Positions 35,758 through 45,814 of a DNA stretch of 64,000 nt are shown here, piece by piece. The stretch is from Candidatus Roseilinea sp. (GTDB lineage Bacteria; Chloroflexota; Anaerolineae; J036; Brachytrichaceae): positions 3,224,001-3,288,000 of the forward strand of contig AP024676.1 of NCBI GenBank assembly GCA_025998955.1, given 5' to 3'. How positions within the stretch are numbered: the first letter of the stretch is position 1; each line of letters starts with the position of its first letter. Below the pieces are notes generated by a model. It made no database searches and was not told where the DNA came from. It was given only the letters and a program-made list of their open reading frames with translations. The position numbers and the translations under genes are program-made.

Positions 35758-35835
35758 TCAAAGTGCGATGCGTAAAGCGTAAGACGTGAGACGCAAGACG
35801 CGAGACTAATGCGCGATGCGCAACACATCAGCCGC
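35758..35835. repeat. Mixed gcgatgcg/agacgcaag repeats before parA
   Basis: Words GTGCGATGCG, TAAAGCGTAAGACGTGAG, ACGCAAGACGCGAGAC, ATGCGCGATGCGCAAC. The AGACGCAAG core is the same as in the argH 3' array and in the GT39-DUF2298 gene. They fill the gap in front of parA, leaving no ribosome-binding site. Confidence 0.7.
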
Positions 35836-35843
35836 ACTTCACC

Positions 35844-36707
35844 ATGACTCGCATCTACGCGATCGCCAACCAGAAAGGCGGCGTGGGCAAGACCACGACG
35901 GCGGTCAACCTCAGCGCCTATCTCGCGCTGGCCGGCCGGCGTGTTTTGCTACTGGACATAGATCCACAGTGCAACGCCAGCAGTAGCCTGGGCCTGGACA
36001 AGAACAAGGTCGCGACCTCTTCCTACGAGGTGTTGCTAGGCAGCGTCACGCCGGCGAAGGCCACGTTGAAGAATGCCCGGCTCAACCTGTCCGTTGTGCC
36101 GGCCTCGCCGGCCCTGGCCGGGGCAGAGATCGAGCTGGTGGGCGAACTGGCGCGCGAGTATCGGCTGCGGCAGGCGCTGGCCGCCGAGGCCGGCAAGTAC
36201 GACTATGTGTTGATTGACTGCCCGCCCTCGCTCGGCTTGCTCACGGTGAACGCGCTTACTGTAGCGAACGGCGTGCTCATCCCCGTGCAGTGCGAATACC
36301 TCGCCCTGGAGGGGCTATCGCAACTGACGCGCACGGTGCAACTGGTGCGCCAGCGCTTGAACCCCCAGCTCGAGATTCGTGGGCTGATCATGACGATGTA
36401 CGATGCGCGCACGGCGCTTTCGCAGCAAGTGGTGGCCGAGGTGGAGAAGTTCTTCGCCGGCAAGGTGTTTCGCACGCGTATCCCGCGCAACGTGCGCTTG
36501 AGCGAAGCGCCCAGCCACGGCCAGCCGATCATGACCTATGCGCCGTCGTCGCCCGGGGGTCAGGCCTACAAGAGCCTGGCTGAAGAGTTGATGGCGCAGG
36601 ACGAAGCAACGCCGGCCGATGCAACGCTGCCGAGCACTGTGCACGCGCCGACGCCGCAGTCGGCGCCGGATGGCGCAACGGCGCGCGAAACAGCCGATAC
36701 TCCCTGA
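35844..36707 (+). CDS. parA: Chromosome-partitioning ATPase ParA/Soj
   Basis: 287 residues. Deviant Walker A QKGGVGKTTTAVNLSAYLA (about 9-27) with the signature Lys, DIDPQCNASSSLG, the Walker B-like YDYVLIDCPPSLGLLTVNAL, and IPRNVRLSEAPSHGQPI. The tail of ~40 residues is low complexity. With parB, 12 nt downstream, it forms the usual partition pair, which segregates the origin region. No Shine-Dalgarno sequence is visible. Confidence 0.96.
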   Translation: MTRIYAIANQKGGVGKTTTAVNLSAYLALAGRRVLLLDIDPQCNASSSLGLDKNKVATSSYEVLLGSVTPAKATLKNARLNLSVVPASPALAGAEIELVGELAREYRLRQALAAEAGKYDYVLIDCPPSLGLLTVNALTVANGVLIPVQCEYLALEGLSQLTRTVQLVRQRLNPQLEIRGLIMTMYDARTALSQQVVAEVEKFFAGKVFRTRIPRNVRLSEAPSHGQPIMTYAPSSPGGQAYKSLAEELMAQDEATPADATLPSTVHAPTPQSAPDGATARETADTP

Positions 36708-36719
36708 TCTCGATTGCTC

Positions 36720-37598
36720 ATGGCACCTAAAACTGGACTTGGACGAGGACTCGATGCGCTGATCCCCGGCGCGAGCGAGGCAGAAGCAGGACGTGGCGGC
36801 GTCATCGAAATCGCCGTCACTGAAATTCGTGCCAACCCGCGCCAGCCGCGCATGGTGCGCGGGCAAGAAGCGCTCCAGCTCGAGGAGCTGGCCGCCAGCA
36901 TCCGTGAGCATGGCGTGATCCAGCCGCTCATCGTTACGCGCACGCAAGGCCCCGGGGCGCCCTACACGCTCATCGCCGGGGAGCGACGCTGGCGCGCGGC
37001 GCAGCTCGCCGGACTCACCCACGTCCCAGTCATCCTCAAAGATGCCACGCCGCAGGAGATGCTGGAGATCGCGCTGATCGAGAACATCCAGCGCAACGAC
37101 CTCAGCCCGCTCGAGGAGGCAGCTGCCTTTCAGCAGCTCATCAACGAGTTCGGCTTGACGCCCGACATGGTGGCCGAGCGCGTCGGCAAGAGCCGCGTGG
37201 CGATCTACAACACCTTGCGGCTGCTCAAGCTGCCCGGCCAGGTCCAGGCTGCACTGATGCAGGGCGATATCACCGAAGGCCATGCCCGCGCCCTGTTGGG
37301 TCTGAGTTCGGCGGTGGATCAACTCGTCGCGCTCGACGAGATCAAGAAGCACGGCCTGAACGTGCGGCAGACCGAAGAGTTGATTCGCCGGATGAACAGC
37401 CCGAAGACCACGCCCAAGAAAGCCGAGCGTGACCGCGAATGGCAGGGGGCGAAGGAATACGAGGCCAGGCTGCGCGATGCGCTGGGCACGAAGGTGTCGC
37501 TGGTGCGCGGGCGCAAGGGCGGGCGCATTGTGATCGAGTTCTACTCCGATGAGGAGCTGGGAGCGATTTACGAGAAGATTGTAGGGAGTGGGGAGTAG
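36720..37598 (+). CDS. parB: Chromosome-partitioning protein ParB
   Basis: 292 residues. ParB binds CTP and parS sites and spreads over DNA. Seen: KTGLGRGLDALIPG, the N-terminal catalytic motif AGERRWRAAQLAGL, EIALIENIQRNDLSPLEEA, and the helix-turn-helix TPDMVAERVGKSRVAIYNTLRLLKLP. The C-terminal dimer domain ends in IVIEFYSDEELGAIYEKIV. The start is the ATG at 36720. A clear parS site was not found in the window. Confidence 0.96.
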   Translation: MAPKTGLGRGLDALIPGASEAEAGRGGVIEIAVTEIRANPRQPRMVRGQEALQLEELAASIREHGVIQPLIVTRTQGPGAPYTLIAGERRWRAAQLAGLTHVPVILKDATPQEMLEIALIENIQRNDLSPLEEAAAFQQLINEFGLTPDMVAERVGKSRVAIYNTLRLLKLPGQVQAALMQGDITEGHARALLGLSSAVDQLVALDEIKKHGLNVRQTEELIRRMNSPKTTPKKAERDREWQGAKEYEARLRDALGTKVSLVRGRKGGRIVIEFYSDEELGAIYEKIVGSGE

Positions 37599-37607
37599 GG
37601 AGTGAGG
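37580..37607. repeat. gggagtg/ggagtag repeats at the parB 3' end
   Basis: GTAGGGAGTGGGGAGTAGGG then AGTGAGG runs across the parB stop codon and up to the ATG of the methyltransferase gene, where GTGAGG could act as a ribosome-binding site. Confidence 0.6.
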
Positions 37608-38522
37608 ATGTGCACTCCCGTTTTTGCGATTGCATCTGGCACGATCTACTGCGGCGACAACGTCACCATCCTCCGCCGGCACATCCCCGATCGTTCGGTT
37701 GACCTGATCTACGCCGACCCGCCGTTCAACTCCGGCCATGCCTACTACGCCACCGGCAAGAAGCGCGAAGGCCCGCGCTTCCACGATGTCTGGCGCTGGG
37801 ACGACGAGGCATATCGGCGCGCGCTGACCGATTCACCGGCGTCGCTCGCCGGCGCGCTAGAAGCGCTGCGCTGCATCCTGGGCGAAAGCGGTGCGCTGGC
37901 CTACTGCGCTGCGCTTGCGCCGTGCCTGGGTGAACTGCGCCGCGTCTTGAAGAACACCGGCAGCCTGTATCTACACTGCGACGTGCGGATGAGCCATTGC
38001 CTGCGCCTTATGCTCGACGCGCTGTTCGGCCGCGAGCGCTTCCGCAACGAGATCGTCTGGGCCTACCGCACCGGCGGCGCCGGCAAGCGCCACTTCGCCC
38101 GTAAACACGATGCCATCCTGTTCTACACCGCGTCGGACGATTACACCTTTCATCTGCAGCGCGAGCGTGTGCGCTACCGCAAGCGCTTCTTCGGCGCGCA
38201 GCGCGACGCATATGGCTACTACGCCGATGTATTGCTGCGCGATGTGTGGGAGATCCCGGCGGTGATCAACGTGTCGTCGGAGCGCACCGGCTACCCGACG
38301 CAGAAGCCGTTGGCGTTGCTGGAGCGCATCGTCGCTGTGTCGTCGAATGCCGGCGACGTGGTGCTGGACCCGTACTGCGGCAGCGGCACGACGCTGGTCG
38401 CCGCACAAAAGCTCGGCCGGCGGTGGATCGGCATTGATGCGAGCGAAGAGGCGGTGCGGGTGGCGCGAGCAAGGCTAGGCGCAGCAGAAAATCAGGCGAT
38501 GATCATGTCTCGGCAACGATGA
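37608..38522 (+). CDS. Orphan site-specific DNA methyltransferase
   Basis: 304 residues from ATG 37608; a GTG at 37602 is also in frame. Motif IV DLIYADPPFNSGHAYY lies near the N-terminus and motif I VVLDPYCGSGTTLVAA near the C-terminus, the permuted beta-class order of N6-adenine or N4-cytosine methylases. ERTGYPTQKPLALLERIV is the motif X/SAM region. DPPF (rather than DPPY/SPPY) leaves the base ambiguous. There is no restriction endonuclease nearby. It lies directly after parB. Confidence 0.9.
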   Translation: MCTPVFAIASGTIYCGDNVTILRRHIPDRSVDLIYADPPFNSGHAYYATGKKREGPRFHDVWRWDDEAYRRALTDSPASLAGALEALRCILGESGALAYCAALAPCLGELRRVLKNTGSLYLHCDVRMSHCLRLMLDALFGRERFRNEIVWAYRTGGAGKRHFARKHDAILFYTASDDYTFHLQRERVRYRKRFFGAQRDAYGYYADVLLRDVWEIPAVINVSSERTGYPTQKPLALLERIVAVSSNAGDVVLDPYCGSGTTLVAAQKLGRRWIGIDASEEAVRVARARLGAAENQAMIMSRQR

Positions 38523-38541
38523 AACTGTGGCAGACGTTTCT

Positions 38542-38880
38542 TTACCCCTTTCCCTCGCCGGTCAGTCGCTCGAATCGTTCGACATTTAGCACGAACACAG
38601 TTGCGCCACCCACTTCGACTTCAAGCGGTTGTGGGTTGTAGGTGCCCATCACCTCGCCGGGGACGTTGACGTAGGCCATGCGCCGTTGGGCGGTTTTGCG
38701 CAGGATGCGCAGCGCGTCGTTGACGTGTGCGTCTTCCACGCCGACCAGCAGCGTCGCGTTCTCGCGGCGCAGCCATCCGCCCTGCGTTGCCATGCGCGTG
38801 ACGCGATAGCCGGCTTCATTCAGCGCTTGCGTCACCCTGTTGGCATCGTCGGCCTGAACGACGGCCATGATCATCTTCAT
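38542..38880 (-). CDS. Cyclic-di-AMP receptor, DarA/PstA type
   Basis: 112 residues, PII-like. MKMIMAVVQADDANRVTQAL, ATQGGWLRRENATLLVGVED and the end VEVGGATVFVLNVERFERL match the DUF970/DarA family, which binds c-di-AMP between subunits. The conserved TxGGF-type loop is TQGGWL and the ligand-binding GVED is intact. It implies c-di-AMP signalling in this organism; the cyclase is not in the window. Its strand is opposite to the methyltransferase gene. Confidence 0.93.
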   Translation of the reverse strand: MKMIMAVVQADDANRVTQALNEAGYRVTRMATQGGWLRRENATLLVGVEDAHVNDALRILRKTAQRRMAYVNVPGEVMGTYNPQPLEVEVGGATVFVLNVERFERLTGEGKG

Positions 38881-38979
38881 CCCCGACCTCCCATGCGCAC
38901 TTCATCTTAGTCACGTGGGCTCAACCTTGTTTTGACGGTGGGCATGATACACGAGCGACGGACATTGCAGCCGGCATCA

Positions 38980-39486
38980 TTACAGCCAGAGGGCGCCCGC
39001 GATGGCTGCCCCGGCCAGCAGCGCCCACGTAGGCATGCGGCCGTCGAACGCGAGCACCGCAGCGATCATGGCGATGGCGAGGGTGATAGCGTTCACCCCG
39101 TTGCTGACGAACAGGCTGGCCAGCACCACCATGCCGCTGCCGACGATGGCCAGCACCAAGCCATCAAGCACGCCAGCCGTTGCCGGAAAGGACTTCAGCC
39201 GGTTGTGAATGCGCGCGACGACCAGCACCAGCAGCGGCGGGATGACAATCGCCAGCGATGCCAGCAGGGCGCCAGGCAAACCGGCGGTCAAATAGCCCAG
39301 ACTGACGACCCACAAGCCACTTGGCCCCGGGCTGATTTCTCCTACGGTTAGCGCCTCCGCGAAGTTGGACTCGATCGCCCAGCCGCGCGCGATCAGGTCG
39401 GTGTAGAGATAGGGGAACGGCCCGCGGCCGCCCGTTGAGAGCAGGCTAGCCTTGAGGAAGAGCAGGAAGAACGTCAGCCAGTCCAT
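38980..39486 (-). CDS. Chromate transporter, C-terminal half subunit
   Basis: 168 residues from ATG 39486. Several membrane helices. STGGRGPFPYLYTDLIARGW and SPGPSGLWVVSLGYLTAG are the ChrA motifs (FGGG/PGP-like). It is one of a pair: its start is 3 nt from the stop of the 39492-40127 gene, so the two are translated in series. Short-chain ChrA pairs are known to act as heteromers for chromate efflux. The longer frame upstream of 39486 is out-of-frame coverage of the first gene. Confidence 0.88.
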   Translation of the reverse strand: MDWLTFFLLFLKASLLSTGGRGPFPYLYTDLIARGWAIESNFAEALTVGEISPGPSGLWVVSLGYLTAGLPGALLASLAIVIPPLLVLVVARIHNRLKSFPATAGVLDGLVLAIVGSGMVVLASLFVSNGVNAITLAIAMIAAVLAFDGRMPTWALLAGAAIAGALWL

Positions 39487-39491
39487 CGGCT

Positions 39492-40127
39492 TCACTCTGC
39501 CTTTGAGGGCTCGGTAACGTGCCTGAACCTGAGCGCATACACCGTACCCAAGCCGACCGCGCCGACTGAGTATGAGACGAAGACCGGCGCGCCTAGCGCA
39601 GTGAGCGCCGTCGTCATCACCAGCAGCGCGAGCCCGGCGGCTAGCGCTACACCGCCCAATCGTTGCAGGCCGGCCAGTGGTCCTTTGACTAGCCGCCACA
39701 TGAAGACGACGCTCAGACCGACCAGCGCCGGCGTGATGCCGCGCAGCGCGCCTTGCACCTGAGACAGGTCGCGCACTTGGGTATAGAGCGCAGTCATGAC
39801 GACGGTGATGGCGATGGCCGGCCCCAACATACCGAGCAGCGAGACGACCACGCCTGGCGCGCGTCCGAAGCGGTGGCCGATCAACACCGTCATGGCTATC
39901 AAATTAATGCCGGGCGCAAGCTGCACGATCGCCCAGTCCTGGGCGAACGCCTCCGGCGTCATCCAACGCCGCCGCGTCACGAAATGCTGCTGGATGAGCA
40001 GTTGCGTGGCCGAGCCGCCGCCGAACGACGTTGCGCCGATGTGCAGCCAGGTCGTGAACAATTCGAACAGGGAGGGGCGAGACGTGAAAGGTGCATCGAG
40101 CGATGACGATACTGCCGAGGTGGTCAT
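39492..40127 (-). CDS. Chromate transporter, N-terminal half subunit
   Basis: 211 residues, six or so helices. Typical ChrA features: ATSFGGGSATQLLIQQHFV and DWAIVQLAPGINLIAMTVLIG (the PGP-like region). It is the first gene of a two-gene unit. Upstream is a 39-bp divergent gap shared with the zinc deacylase gene. Chromate export is the family role; sulfate is an alternative. Confidence 0.88.
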   Translation of the reverse strand: MTTSAVSSSLDAPFTSRPSLFELFTTWLHIGATSFGGGSATQLLIQQHFVTRRRWMTPEAFAQDWAIVQLAPGINLIAMTVLIGHRFGRAPGVVVSLLGMLGPAIAITVVMTALYTQVRDLSQVQGALRGITPALVGLSVVFMWRLVKGPLAGLQRLGGVALAAGLALLVMTTALTALGAPVFVSYSVGAVGLGTVYALRFRHVTEPSKAE

Positions 40128-40150
40128 GTGGCGATTGTAGCGGCTTGGTC

Positions 40151-40156
40151 TACCAT
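40151..40156 (+). promoter_or_regulatory. -10-like box before the zinc deacylase gene
   Basis: TACCAT ends 10 nt before the ATG at 40167, with no Shine-Dalgarno sequence. It belongs to the set of candidate leaderless promoters. Confidence 0.3.
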
Positions 40157-40166
40157 TCGCTTACTC

Positions 40167-41180
40167 ATGTCTAACCCCAGCAATCTTTTCACCGATCTCG
40201 ATTTCAACCGTGACGGCAAGCAGTTCGGCTACATCCAGGTGCCACAGTCCACTAACGCGGCTGCATGGGCCAATTTGTTCATCCCGCTGATCGTTATCAA
40301 GCGGGGCGATGGCCCGACCGCGCTGTTGTTCGGCGGCAACCACGGCGACGAGTACGAAGGGCCGGTGACGTTGCTGAAGCTGGCGCGGGCCATCTCGCTT
40401 GAACAGGTGTGCGGCCGCATCATCCTCGTGCCGGCGCTCAACCTGCCGGCGGTGCAGGCCAACACCCGCCTCTCACCGCTGGACGGCCGCAACATGAACC
40501 GCGCCTTCCCCGGCAGCCCATCGGACACCATCACCGGCCAGATCGCTTACTTCGTCTCCAGCGTGCTCATCCCCATGGCCGACGTGGTGGTGGATGTGCA
40601 CTCGGGCGGGCGCTCGATGCACTTTCTGCCGTCGGTAAACATGCATCGTGTGCCCGACCCACGCCAGATGAGCGAGATGGTGCGCCTGGCACTGGCATGG
40701 GGTGCGCCCTATGTGTTCATCTATCGCGACGTGGCCGGCAGCGGACTGTTGCCCGGCTATGCCGAATCACTCGGCAAGCCGACGCTGGGTACCGAGATGG
40801 GCAGCGCATCGCAGTATGGCCCGGCCACGCTCAGGCTGGCCTACCACGGCCTGCGCAACGTCTTGGCCGAGATGGGCGTGTTGCGCGATGAACGCAGCGC
40901 GCCGGTCTCGGCGAGCCAGATCGTATCGTCCGAGTTGCGCGACGACTACATCATGTCGCCGGCGTCGGGCATCTTCGAGCCGCTGGTCGAGTTGGGTGAC
41001 GCCGTCGAAGTTGGGCAACCGGTCGGCTGCATTCATTTCGTCGAGCAGCCGAGCTGGGAGCCGATGGTCGTGCGGGCGAAGACCGCCGGTTTCGTCATCT
41101 CACGCCGCGCGATCCCGCTCACCCAGCAGGGCGATTGCGTCGCAGTCGTGGCGCGCCGGATCGAGCGAGCAGCGTTGTAG
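40167..41180 (+). CDS. Succinylglutamate desuccinylase/aspartoacylase-family deacylase (DoeB-like)
   Basis: 337 residues from ATG 40167. M14-like zinc enzyme: LLFGGNHGDEYEGPVTLL carries the HxxE zinc motif, VVVDVHSGG the third ligand, and RNMNRAFPG the substrate Arg region. The length and the C-terminal biotinyl-like beta-barrel (SGIFEPLVELGDAVEVGQPVGCIHFV) suit the DoeB group, which removes acetyl from N-acetyl-diaminobutyrate. There are no ectoine genes nearby, so the substrate is open. Confidence 0.85.
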   Translation: MSNPSNLFTDLDFNRDGKQFGYIQVPQSTNAAAWANLFIPLIVIKRGDGPTALLFGGNHGDEYEGPVTLLKLARAISLEQVCGRIILVPALNLPAVQANTRLSPLDGRNMNRAFPGSPSDTITGQIAYFVSSVLIPMADVVVDVHSGGRSMHFLPSVNMHRVPDPRQMSEMVRLALAWGAPYVFIYRDVAGSGLLPGYAESLGKPTLGTEMGSASQYGPATLRLAYHGLRNVLAEMGVLRDERSAPVSASQIVSSELRDDYIMSPASGIFEPLVELGDAVEVGQPVGCIHFVEQPSWEPMVVRAKTAGFVISRRAIPLTQQGDCVAVVARRIERAAL

Positions 41181-41275
41181 TCAGGATCTGGTTACCTGCC
41201 CGCTTCTCGCTTCCATGCCACAGCCGCAAGGCAACCAGCCCAAAATCGGGCAGGTATTAGCAAGGCAAAATGGCG

Positions 41276-41281
41276 TAAACT
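41276..41281 (+). promoter_or_regulatory. -10-like box before the propeller lipoprotein
   Basis: TAAACT ends 10 nt before the ATG at 41292. GGGGGTAGG in between could serve as a ribosome-binding site, so leaderless start is less certain here. Confidence 0.3.
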
Positions 41282-41291
41282 GGGGGTAGGC

Positions 41292-43481
41292 ATGTTCACG
41301 AAGCGAGTGACCTCTTGGCTGGCACGCGTAGCGTTGAGCGCCATCGCCGCGTTGGCGCTCGCGGCGTGCAACCCGCAGGCCGGCACGCCGGAGCCGCAGC
41401 TGGTGCCGACGCGCACGCTTGCCCCGCGCCCGACGGCGACGGAGGCACCGCCACCCGACGCGCAGCCGCGACCGACGCCGACCGTGACGCCGGAACCGCT
41501 CACCGGCCTGACGCTGGAGAACGCCGACCGACTCGCGCGCGTCTTCCAGTTGGACGAGCCGCCGCCGCGGCATATCTACTCGGTGGCGAGCGACCGGCTG
41601 GTCGTCTTCACCTCGCGCAGCTTCGAGGTCATCGCGGCGGACACGCTCGACTTGCAAACCCGCACGCCGGTGCAGCTCAACGACGAGACCGCGCCGATCT
41701 TCTGGTATGCCGCCTCGCCGAACGGCAAGGTAGGCGCCATCATGCAGCTCGACGGCACGGTGGATATCTACGACCTCGAGACCTCGCAAATCGTGAAGAC
41801 CATCGCCGTGCCTCGGCCTTCGGCAGAGGTCGCATCCGATATCGCCCTGAACGAGGATGGCAGCGAGCTGGTCGTGATCGCGCAGGGCGAGTTACGACGG
41901 ATTCGTCTGACCGACGCCGAAGTCGTGGGCGAGGGCCAAACCCTGCCGCCGACGACGCAGACCATCCGCTTCTCCGAAGACGCCTCGCGCGTGGCGGCGG
42001 TTCAGTTGACGGGCGACATCGTCATCGTCAACGCCATCAGCGGCGCGCCGCCGGTGACGCTGACCGGCGTGTTCACCCCCGGCACGGCAATCGAGTACTT
42101 GAGCTTCAGCCCGAACGGCGCAAAGTTCGGTGCCTCCGGCGGCGAGTCCCTAGCCGTCTGGGACCTCTCGGGCGCTGAACCTGTGCTGCAGAAAACCTTC
42201 ACCGAACTCGGCGGCGCCGTCGAGCCGGCCTTCGACCGCACCGGTCGCTTCATGGCCGTCCTCCTCAGCCCCACGGTGCTGCTGTATGACCTGCAGGATG
42301 ACGAGCCCAGGGCGCAGTTCCGCCTGGCTGGCAGTCTGCCGGTGTGGTCGGTGAACTTCGATCCGGCGGGCGAGCGCCTGTTCGTGGCCGGATCGGGCGA
42401 GTTGGCCAGCTTCGACATCGTCGCGCGCCGGTCGTTACAGTCGGCGACGCGCGTGCCCATCACACGCAGCGCTTTCTCTGCCGACGGAGAGACGCTGTTT
42501 ACATGGAGCACCATCTATCCATCGAACGACGTCGCCGTATTCGACACGCAGACGTGGGAGGTGCGTGGCCGCCTGCTGCACGATGCACCGGTTGCCTGGG
42601 TCGAGCCGGATCGGGCGAACACCTACGTCGCCACGCTCACATTCGATCGCGGCATGCACGTCTGGCGCGTGCGCGACGGCCGACTGTTGACGAGCATCGC
42701 TGCGCCGGTCACCGACACCGTGCGCACGCTGCTGTGCTTCACTCCTGATGGCCGCAGCCTGGCCTATCTGGAAGGCCGGCGCATCGTCTTGCACGACGTT
42801 GCCGCAGACCGGGATGTGGGTGACTTCGAGCTGCCATTCGAGCCGCGCTTCATCAGCGGGTGCGACAACGATGCGGGGGGCTTCGCTGTAGCGGGCGAGC
42901 AAGATATTCGTGTGTTCGACTTGGATGGCCGCATCAATGCGACGATCAACGATGTGAGCGGCCTCGAGGATGCCGGCGCGCTCTACTTGAGCGATGACGG
43001 GCGTAGGCTGGCCGTGCTCACCCTGACGCGACTGACCATCTGGGACGTGCAGGCGCAAAAAGCGCTGCAGACCATACGGCTACGGCGCGACCCATTGGCC
43101 GGCCTGTTCAGTTCGCGCGGCGACCGATTCGCAATCAACTTCGGGGACGATATGGATGTGCTGGACGTCGTCTCCGGCAAGCTGGTATCGCTCGACCTGC
43201 CGCAGGGCAGCAGCGCGACTGCCTTCTTCCCTCGCGACTCACGGCTGATCATCACAGCCGCGATGATTCCCACGTCCGAGACGGCTGATCGGCCGCTCGA
43301 TCGGCGCATCTTCGCCTCAGGTGAGCTGAGCCTGTGGGATGCTCAGACCGGCAGGCTGCTGCGGCGCATCGAACTGCGCGACCCGCCCTATATCGGGACG
43401 ATCAGTGACGATGGCGCATTCATCGTGACGCACACCCGAATGAATGAAATGACGGTATGGGGCTTGCCGTCGGCGCGCTGA
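41292..43481 (+). CDS. WD40-like beta-propeller lipoprotein
   Basis: 729 residues. Signal peptide with lipobox: ALSAIAALALAACNPQAG (Cys near residue 28). A Pro/Thr/Arg linker with repeated PTP/RPT follows. The rest is one or two WD40/quinoprotein-like propellers: FWYAASPNGKVGAIMQLDGT, YLSFSPNGAKFGASGGESLAVWDLSG, FTPDGRSLAYLEGRRIVLHDV and LSLWDAQTGRLLRRIELRD. The protein is probably tethered outside the cell membrane. No enzymatic motif is visible. The 3' end is 16 nt before miaB. Confidence 0.75.
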   Translation: MFTKRVTSWLARVALSAIAALALAACNPQAGTPEPQLVPTRTLAPRPTATEAPPPDAQPRPTPTVTPEPLTGLTLENADRLARVFQLDEPPPRHIYSVASDRLVVFTSRSFEVIAADTLDLQTRTPVQLNDETAPIFWYAASPNGKVGAIMQLDGTVDIYDLETSQIVKTIAVPRPSAEVASDIALNEDGSELVVIAQGELRRIRLTDAEVVGEGQTLPPTTQTIRFSEDASRVAAVQLTGDIVIVNAISGAPPVTLTGVFTPGTAIEYLSFSPNGAKFGASGGESLAVWDLSGAEPVLQKTFTELGGAVEPAFDRTGRFMAVLLSPTVLLYDLQDDEPRAQFRLAGSLPVWSVNFDPAGERLFVAGSGELASFDIVARRSLQSATRVPITRSAFSADGETLFTWSTIYPSNDVAVFDTQTWEVRGRLLHDAPVAWVEPDRANTYVATLTFDRGMHVWRVRDGRLLTSIAAPVTDTVRTLLCFTPDGRSLAYLEGRRIVLHDVAADRDVGDFELPFEPRFISGCDNDAGGFAVAGEQDIRVFDLDGRINATINDVSGLEDAGALYLSDDGRRLAVLTLTRLTIWDVQAQKALQTIRLRRDPLAGLFSSRGDRFAINFGDDMDVLDVVSGKLVSLDLPQGSSATAFFPRDSRLIITAAMIPTSETADRPLDRRIFASGELSLWDAQTGRLLRRIELRDPPYIGTISDDGAFIVTHTRMNEMTVWGLPSAR

Positions 43482-43482
43482 G

Positions 43483-43488
43483 TACAAT
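43483..43488 (+). promoter_or_regulatory. -10 box of miaB, possibly leaderless
   Basis: TACAAT lies 9 nt before the miaB ATG with no Shine-Dalgarno sequence, at the same spacing as in dnaB. Confidence 0.45.
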
Positions 43489-43497
43489 TCGATCTCC

Positions 43498-44938
<1,441 letters not shown>

Positions 44939-44967
<29 letters not shown>

Positions 44968-45754
44968 CGACTATCTATTTGACTTGCGCGGCTATCTCAT
45001 CCTAGAGAACGCTGTCGAGCCTGAATTAGTGGACGCGCTCAATCGCGCCTTCGACGCTTTCCCGCCGCTCAAGCGCGGCGAATGGTGGGGCAATGCCCAG
45101 CGCCGCGATTACACCGACGATACGGGCTTCGAGCTGCACAATTGCGTGGAAGCCGGCGAGCCGTTCGAGCGGCTGATTGACCATCCGAGCTGGATTCAAT
45201 ACATGCGCCACTACTGCGGTGAGGAAGATTCATACGTGCAGGGCTTGTTCATTGACGAGTGCATCGCGTCCAAACGCAAGAGCGGCGGGCATCATCCGGT
45301 GCATTCTGGTGGCTACCGTGGTGCGCTGCGCGGGCGATACCTCTATGAGCACGGCGTGTTTCGCTGCGGCCAGTGCAACGTCATCGTTGCCCTGACCGAC
45401 ATCGGCCCCGGTGACGGACCGACGATGGTCATCCCCGGCAGCCACAAGTCCAACTTCCCGCACCCACTGGCCGGCGACTATGCGCGCGGCGACCGCATGG
45501 ACGATCTCGTCGGCGCCATCCCCGTCTGTCTCAAGAAAGGTGATGCGCTGTTGTTCGTGGACGGGCTGATGCACGGCGGCAGCAGCCGAACGAATCCGGA
45601 AGGCGAACGGCGCGTAGTGATCTACCGCTACGGCGTGAGCTGGGGCGCGACGCGCTACGGCTATCAGTATTCTCAGGCGTTGCTCGACCGGCTCACCCCT
45701 GAGCGGCGCAAGATTCTGCAACCGGTGCCGTCGAATCGCCCGCCAAGCGCATAG
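44939..45754 (+). CDS. Phytanoyl-CoA dioxygenase (PhyH)-family protein
   Basis: 271 residues from ATG 44939 (an upstream frame start at 44912 gives unrelated residues). Fe(II)/2-oxoglutarate oxygenase features: GYLILENAVEPELVDALNRAFD, HHPVHSGGYRG, NVIVALTDIGPGDGPTMVIPGSHKSNF, GDALLFVDGLMHGGSSRTNPEGERRVVIYRYG; the later His and Arg fit the iron and 2OG ligands. The first HxD is not clear. The substrate is unknown. It may be co-transcribed with the UlaG-like gene 60 nt downstream. Confidence 0.82.
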
Positions 45755-45814
45755 CCTTTGCATGGGTGAATCCGACTCGGTGAAACCCGTGCCATCTATC
45801 GGCTGAGGACGACA

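Noticed and set aside
38947-39351. Plus-strand small frame overlapping the chromate transporter
   Set aside because: Antisense to conserved helices of ChrA with no ribosome-binding site.
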